The notes beneath the pieces are model-generated. The model was given only the letters and a program-made list of their open reading frames with translations. It made no database searches and was not told the DNA's origin. Shown piece after piece: positions 23,801 through 32,800 of a DNA stretch of 48,822 bases. The translations under genes and the position numbers were made by a program. The stretch is taken from positions 1 through 48,822 of the forward strand of contig CALCGD010000083.1 of NCBI GenBank assembly GCA_937900875.1, read 5' to 3'. This stretch comes from an uncultured Flavobacteriales bacterium. Its GTDB lineage: Bacteria; Bacteroidota; Bacteroidia; UBA10329. Each line of letters starts with the position of its first letter. The stretch's first letter is position 1.

Positions 23801-26800
23801 AGACCCATCTTTTATTGGTACCGACACTTATACCTATAGAATATGTGACGATGGCGTTCCCGTTTTGTGTGATTCTACAGTTGTTACTATTAACGTATTG
23901 CCAGACTCTGACCCTAATAATCAGCCTCCACTAGCAGGAAACGATGGGGCTGTAACTCAAATTAATACACCAGTTAGTGGAGATTTGCTTGCCAACGATT
24001 CTGACCCAGATGGCGACAACATCGTAGTAAATACAACGCCAATTTCAAATCCATCAAACGGATCGGTAATAATTAATCCAAACGGAACATTTGACTACAC
24101 ACCAAACCCTGGTTTTACAGGAAGCGATGTGTTTAGCTACATGATTTGCGATGACGGAGTACCTAGCTTATGTGATATTGCTGATGTGACTATCATTATC
24201 ACAACAGATAACCCGGGTAATCAACCACCAATTGCTCAGAATGATGAAACTTCCACCAATCAAGATGTTCCTGTTTCTGGAAGTGTAATTCCAAATGATG
24301 GTGACCCGGATGGCGACCCAATCACAGTTAACCCAACTCCTGTGGCTGCGCCAACTAATGGTTCGGTTACGCTTCAGCCTAACGGAGACTTCACTTATAC
24401 ACCAAACCCAGGTTTTTCGGGAATGGACTCTTTTGTATATAGTTTATGTGATAATGGTTCACCACAATTGTGCGATGAAGCAACCGTTACTATAACAGTT
24501 ATTCCTCCATTCGACCCAGGAAACGATCCTCCTTACGCAGGCGATGATGGGGCGCTTACGCCACAAGACGTTCCGGTTTCTGGAAACTTGCTCACCAATG
24601 ATTTTGATCCAAATGGAGACAACATCATTATTAATACTACTCCAGTTGTTGGACCATCAAATGGTGGTGTTATTATAGATGGTTCTGGAAACTACACCTA
24701 TACGCCAAATCCAGGCTTTATTGGAACAGACCAATTCATCTACAGAATTTGTGATGATGGAACGCCAGTATTGTGTGCAACTGCCACATGCATTATTACC
24801 GTTTACCCAGACAACAATCCTCCGGTAGCCGTTAATGATATCAACGGTACGTTGGTAAACACGCCAGTTGATGGTGATGTAATTACCAACGACTATGATC
24901 CAGATGGAGATAACATTTCGGTGACTTTGCTTTCTGGTCCTCCAAACGGAAATGTAACGCTAAATCCAAATGGCACTTACACTTACACGCCAGACCCAGG
25001 TTTTGCTGGCGAGGATGTATTTACATATGTGCTTTGCGATGATGGAGCACCACAATTGTGCGATACTGCTGAAGTTTCTATTGAGGTGGTTCCAATCAGC
25101 ACAGGAAACGAACCGCCAGTCGCTCAAGACGATAATGCAATTACCTATGTAGATGTGCCAGTTTCTGGTAATGTGCTTACTAACGATGCCGATCCAGATG
25201 GTGACAACATCATTCTAAACCTGACTCCACTTTCTGGCCCAGACAATGGAACAGTAACTCTCTTAGGAGATGGTACATTCAACTATACTCCCGATTTAGG
25301 ATTTGAAGGTGTGGATGTGTTTACATATAGTATATGTGATGATCAGATTCCTAGTCTTTGCGATACAGCAACGGTTACTATTACTGTGTTACCAGATTAC
25401 AACGGTCCAGATAACGACCCACCATTTGCTGGTGATGATTTTGCACTTACACCGCAAGAAGTACCAGTTACCGATGTTCTTCTGTTGAACGATTACGATA
25501 TTAATGGAGACCCAATTACCTTAAACACCACTCCAATTTCGGGTCCTTCAAACGGTACAGTTTCAATTCTGCCAAACGGAACATACACTTACACTCCAGG
25601 ACCAGGGTTTATTGGCACGGATCAGTTTGTGTATGAGATTTGTGATGATGGAACTCCAAACTTGTGTGCTCAAGCCACTTGTTACATCACTGTTTATCCA
25701 GATAATAACCCTCCAGTAGCGGTTAACGATTTCAACAATACGCTGGTTGATACGCCAGTTCCTGGAAACGTGATTACAAACGATTATGATCCTGATGGAG
25801 ATAACATAACGGTTAATCCAACGCCAGTAAGTGGTCCTTCAAACGGAACATTGACTTTGCAACCAAATGGCAGCTATGTCTATACTCCAAACCCAGGTTT
25901 CGAAGGTGAAGATTCATTTACCTACACGCTTTGCGATGATGGAATTCCTCAATTGTGTGATAACGCTGTTGTGGTGATTACCGTAATTCCGGTAACGGAA
26001 GACAACGACCCACCGGTGGCTAATCCTGACAATTATGTAACTCAGGTAAACACACCTATTGGAGGGAACATTTTGGTGAACGATGACGACCCAGATGGAG
26101 ACAATATTATCCTCAACACATCGCCTCTTATAGGTCCTTCAAACGGAACTGTAACGGTTGCTTCTAACGGAACAATTGTTTACACACCAAACTTTGGCTT
26201 TACTGGAGTTGACCAATTCACTTATAGAATTTGTGATGATGGAACTCCAGTTCTTTGCGATGAAACTACGGTTACAGTTACGGTCCTTCCAGATTTTAAC
26301 GGTCCGAATAACGACCCTCCTTTTGCAGGAGACGATGCGGCACTTACGCCAATGAATGTTGCTGTTTCAGGTCAATTGTTAACCAATGATTTTGATCCTA
26401 ACGGAGATAATATCATTATAAATACCAACCAAATTTCTGGCCCATCAAATGGAACGGTTACCATTAACTCTAATGGTACTTACACATACACTCCAAATCC
26501 TGGCTACGTAGGTCCAGATCAGTTTGTGTATGAAATTTGTGATGATGGTTTCCCAGTACTGTGTGCGCAAGCAACTTGCTACATCACCGTATTCCCTGGT
26601 CCTGGAATTAGCTTTACGATTACTGAACCATTTTGTAATGGTCAGAGTAATGGTTCAATCAATATTACTGTAACAAATGCAACGCCTCCATTAACTTATT
26701 CTTGGAGCAATGGTGCTACCACAGAAGACTTGAATAATGTTCCTGCGGGAACTTATGTTGTTACTGTAACAGATGCTCAAGGAAGCGTTCTTCAGCAGAC

Positions 26801-29800
26801 TATTCAGCTTACACAACCAACTGTTTTGGGTGTAGTAGTTGACATTACTGATGAGACGACAGTGAATGGATGTAATGGGTCAGCAACTGCCAATCCAACA
26901 GGCGGCACACCTCCTTTTACATACCAATGGAGCGATGGACAAACCACTCAAACAGCAATCGATTTATGCGCAGGTATTTATCAAGTAACTGTTACCGATG
27001 CAAATGGATGTCCGGTTACAACAAGCAACGTTATCAACCCACCATCATGCGATCTTGATGTAAACGTAACAGGTCAACCAGTTGACTGTAACGGTGGTGC
27101 TGATGGGGCAGTTTTAGCAACACCAGTTACGGCACAGAATAATACTCCGTTTGAGTATCTATGGAATACTGGAGCAACAACTCAGCAACTTGCTGGAGTT
27201 GGTGCAGGTCCATATTCTGTAACAGTTACCGATTCTATTGGGTGTACTGCTTCAGGTAGTTTCACAGTTATCGAACCACCTTTGTTGGGAGTTAGTACAA
27301 CAGTGGTTGATGAGCAGACTTTCGGAGGTTGCGATGGTTCGGCTACGGCTACTGCATCTGGAGGTACACCACCATACTTGTATCAGTGGTCACCAGGAGG
27401 TCAGATTGGTCAAACTGCTTCTAATTTATGCCCTGGTAATTACACCGTTACAATTACTGATGCGAACGGATGTACCGTTCAGCGCACGGTTACGGTTAAC
27501 GTATTATCATGTACTGGATTTACGGTACAGGTTAACACTACAAGTCCAAGTTGTTTTGGACAAAGTAATGGTACGGCTACGGCAGTAGTTTCTGGTGGAA
27601 CAGCACCATTCACATATTTCTGGCCAACAGGAGGTTCGACTTCTAGCAGCCTTTCAGGAATTGGTGCAGGAACATTTACTGTTCAGGTAACTGATTCGGT
27701 CAACTGCCAGCAATCAGCAAGTGGAGTTGTTACTCAACCTGCGCTTCTTCAAGCGGCAACTGCTGTTGACAATGTAACATGTCATGGTTTAGCTAACGGA
27801 GCAATTGAACTTACCATAACGGGAGGGACAACTCCTTATGGATATACATGGTCTAATGGTGCAACAACCGAAGACTTAAACAATCTTGGACCTAGCACCT
27901 ATGGCGTCTCAATTGTTGATGCCAATGGATGTACCGCAAACACAAGTGGAGCGGTAACCGAACCAGATACATTAGGTGCATCAAGTGTTGATACCGATGT
28001 TACATGTTTTGGTGGTTCTGATGGAGCCATAGATTTAACTGCAACAGGCGGTCTTGCTCCATACCAATATTCTTGGTCTAATGGCCCAACTAGTGCAGAT
28101 ATTTCAGGATTGAGCGCTGGGAATTACACGGTAACATTTGTAGACCAAAATGCGTGTGTATTCGTTTACTCTACAACAGTAGATGAAGCACAATTATTTG
28201 TTCCGACAATCACCGCAGGTGGTACAACCACATTCTGTGCTGGAGATAGCGTAGTGCTTACCGCTACCACAGGCAACACGTACTTGTGGAGCAACGGAGC
28301 TACGACTCCTTCCATAACAGTATTTGCTTCTGGGGCGTATTCGGTTCATGTTGTAACCGATGATGGTTGCGAAGGTGATTCTGCACCAATTCAAGTCACA
28401 GTGAATGCAAATCCTACGCCAACGGTTAGTCCGGTTGGGCCAACCACTTTCTGTGATGGTGGAACTGTTACACTTACAACTGGCTCGTATGCTTCGTACT
28501 TATGGTCTACAGGAGCAACTACTCAATCAATAGTTGTTTCAACGAGCGGTACGTACACAGTGACTGTAACAGACGGGGACGGATGTGAAGGAACATCGGG
28601 ATCTGTTGGTGTAACAGTTAATGATTTACCTGAACCTACCGTTACAGCAGGTGGTCCAACTACTTTCTGTCAAGGAGATAACCTAATGCTTACCGCAAGC
28701 GCGGCTAGCTCGTATCTATGGAGCACTGGGGCAACTTCGCAATCAATTACAGTGTCAACTGCTGGTTCATTCACAGTTACTGTAACTGATGCAAACGGTT
28801 GTCAAGGAACATCAGACCCAGTAGTTACAACGGTAAACACGAATCCAACACCGACAATTACGCCTGATGGTCCGGTAATATTCTGCGCTGGTGATAGCGT
28901 AGTTCTTACCTCATCCGCTTCAGATTCTTACCTCTGGAATACGGGTGCTACAACACAATCTATCACAGTGTTTGCAACAGGAACATTTAGCGTAACTGTA
29001 ACAGATGCAAACGGATGTGTTGGAACATCATCTCCGATAAACGTGACAGTGAACAATAACCCGACACCTGTAATCAGTGCCGATGGCCCACTTGACTTCT
29101 GTGACGGAGATAGCGTAGTTCTTACCTCCAGTCTTGCCACTTCATATGTATGGAGCACAGGAGCAATAAGTCGGTCTATTACTGTATTTGCCGCAGGCGA
29201 ATATTATGTGACAGCGACAGTAGGAACGGGTTGTTCTGGAACATCTGATACTACAACGGTTATCATCTTTAATAACCCAACTCCAACATTGTTTGCTGAT
29301 GGGCCAACTACTTTCTGTAATGGACAGAATGTGAACTTAACAGTTACAGCTGGTGCCAATTACATGTGGAACACCGGTTCGCCAGGACAGACAATTACTG
29401 TCACTCAGTCTGGTTCGTATTGGGCTACGGTTACAATCATCAATGGTTGTTCAGGAATTTCTGATACAATTGATGTAATTGTAAACCCAAACCCAGTTCC
29501 AACCATTACACCGGATGGACCATTGGAATTCTGTGATGGAGATAGCGTTACATTAACCTCTTCTTCAGCTGATGCATATCTATGGTCGAATGGAGAAACC
29601 ACCCAATCTATTGTGGTTTATTCTTCAGGCATATTTTCAGTAACAGTAACAGATGCGAATGGTTGTTCTGGAGTTTCCGCGCCAATTACAGTAGTGGCCA
29701 ACGAACTGCCGTTCTCATTCATATTTGCAACAGGACCAACCGAGTTCTGTGAAGGTGATAGCGTTGATTTAGTTGCTCGTGAATCTGCAGGCTATCTGTG

Positions 29801-32800
29801 GAGTAATGGTGATACAACTCGTATCATCACAGTTACTACATCTGGTACTTACTCGGTAACTAATTATGACGAGAACGGATGTGCACAGCAATCTAACGAG
29901 ATTACGGTAACGGTTTATCTAAATCCAGATGCGCTAATTGTACCTGATGGTCCGCTTGCTTTCTGTGATGGAGATGACGTTTTACTTGATCTGGTAGTTA
30001 CACCGGGAGTAGTCACTTTCGCCTGGAACACTGGAGAGGCAACTCAATCAATTTCGGTTGAAGATGCTGGTTTGTATTGGGCAACGGTTGTTACCAACAA
30101 CGGCTGTATTGGAAGTTCTGACACGGTAGAGGTTAACGTTTGGGACTTACCAGAGCCAGAAGTTACAACTATCGGAACTCCTTCGTTCTGTTTGGGAGAC
30201 ACGATTTTCTTAACTACCACCGAAGAGTTTGTTTCTTACCTATGGACAAATACTGGAGATACAACTCGAAACACGTATGCGGTTGAAACTGGTTTCTATA
30301 CCGTGTTGGTGACAGATACCACTGGTTGTCAGGCGCTTTCGCCAGAAGGATTAATAACAGTAAATGCTAACCCTACGCCAACCACTACTCCTGACGGAAC
30401 TGTGGAGATATGTATGGGTGATACGATTAGCATTACTTCTGTGGAAGCAGTTAGTTATCTCTGGACGACTGGCGATACAACACAAGCAATTCAAGTATGG
30501 CAAGCTGGAACCTACAACATAACCGCTACCGATTCTAGTGGTTGTACAGGTACTAGTTCTGATGTGATTGTCATCGTGAATCCGCTGCCGACTCCAACAA
30601 TTATAGCAGACGATACACTCGACTTCTGTCTTGGAGGATTAGTAAATCTGTCTACTCAAGATTATGAGTCATATCAATGGTCAACTGGTGCTATTTCGCA
30701 AAGCATTCAAGTCACTCAATCAGGTACTTACACAGTAACTGTGACGGATAGTGTTGGATGTGCTTCAGCATCAGCTCAAGCAGATGTTACGGTATTCGTA
30801 CCGCCAACGGTAACGGTAACTACAACTGGACCTACACAGTTCTGCTTTGGAGATTCAGTGTTGCTTACTTCAAGTCTAGGATTGTCATATCTATGGTCAA
30901 ACGGAGCAACTACCCAGTCTATATGGGTATTCACTTCAGGTTCGTTTAACGTACAGGTGACGGATGAAAATGGTTGCACGGGAACGTCTCCTTTAGTTAC
31001 AATAGAGGTTTACTCTTTACCTAATGCAGACATTATAGCTAACGGACCAACGGAGTTCTGTTTAGGTGATTCGGTTATTCTTACCGCAACTGGTGGTCAG
31101 AGCTACCTTTGGAGCACAGGAAGCACTGGAAATTCCATCGTAGTTTATACTTCAGGTAGCTATTATGTAATTGCAGATAACCAGTTCGGTTGTACAGATA
31201 CATCATCGAGTGTTTCTGTACTAGTCAATCAGCCTCCAGTTGTAGCCATTTTCCCTGATGGACCAACAGAATTCTGTGATGGAGGAACGGTTGGCTTGGT
31301 TGCAAATGGGGCAGATAGTTACTTGTGGTCTACTGGAGAAACTGGACCTGTTATTACTGTTAGTACTTCTGGGTTGTACTCGGTGATAGGCACTGATGCA
31401 AATGGATGTAGCACTGAAACTTCAGATATTGAGGTGACCGTTTTCCAGAATCCAACCCCTACTATTACGGCAGGCGGACCGACAGAATTCTGCGATGGAG
31501 ACACGGTTGTCCTCACATCTAGCGTTGCTGATTCTTACCTGTGGTCAACGAGTGCAACTACCCAATCTATTATCGTTACAGCAACAGGTTCTTACACTGT
31601 TTCTGTGATTGATTCTAATGGATGTGCTGGAAGTTCTGATCCAATTAACGTGGAGGTATTTACAAATCCAACACCAACAATTACACTTTCTGGACCAGCT
31701 GAATTCTGCTCAGGAGATTCTGTGACATTGATGGCATCTGGAGCAACTACGTATCTATGGTCTACAGGAGATACAACACAATCAATCGTTGTGTTGGCAA
31801 GTGGAGATTACTCAGTGGAGGTAACTGATGAGAACGGTTGTAGCGGAGAGTCTGCTGATGTAGCAATAACGGTTTATGATAATCCAATTGTAGTTATTAC
31901 AGCATCAGATACTGATGTTTGCGATGGTCAGATTGTAACATTAACCTCTTCACCTGCAGACGTGTATTTGTGGAGTACCGGAGGTAATGACCAATCGATT
32001 GTTGTAACTCAGAATGGAGTTTACTCAATCACTGTCACAGATGGTAATGGATGTATGGCCTCTGACAGCATCGAGATTACCGTTAATCCTACACCAACAC
32101 CACTTCCGGTTATTACGCCAAATGGACCTACCACATTCTGTGATGGAGACAGCGTAAACCTTGAAGTTGATACTTGGGATAGTTACTTGTGGTCTACTGG
32201 AGACACAACCAATAATGTATGGGTTGATGAAACTGGATTGTACATAGTAACAGTTACCAACGAGTATGGGTGTGAAGCTGACGCTGCTGGAATCGTGGTG
32301 ACCGTGAATCCATTGCCAGTGCCCGTTATTCAGGCAACTGGAGACAGTGCAATTTGCGATGGCGAAACCATCATTCTTGCCACTGGAGTTTACAACACTT
32401 ACTTGTGGAGTACAGGAGATACGACCCAAACAATAGAGGTTGATAGTACCGGTTCTTACTGGGTGACTGTAACCAACAACTTCGGATGCGAAGGCACTTC
32501 AAATGCTTTCGATGTGGTAGCCAACCCACTACCTGAGGTTAGTGTTGAAGCAGATGGCCCAACTACTATTTGTAATGATGGTGAGGTTACGCTTTCCGCC
32601 ATTGGTGATGGACCATACCTATGGAGCAGTGGAGATACTACTCAGTCAATTCTTGTAACCGCGGAAGGAACGTACTTTGTTCAAGCAACGGATACTGTTA
32701 CTGGTTGTGTTGGGGTGTCAGAGGATGTTATTGTCACATTCTTCCCAGCGTTCATACCAGAAATAGTGGTTGATGGACCTACGGCTTTCTGTTCTGGAGA

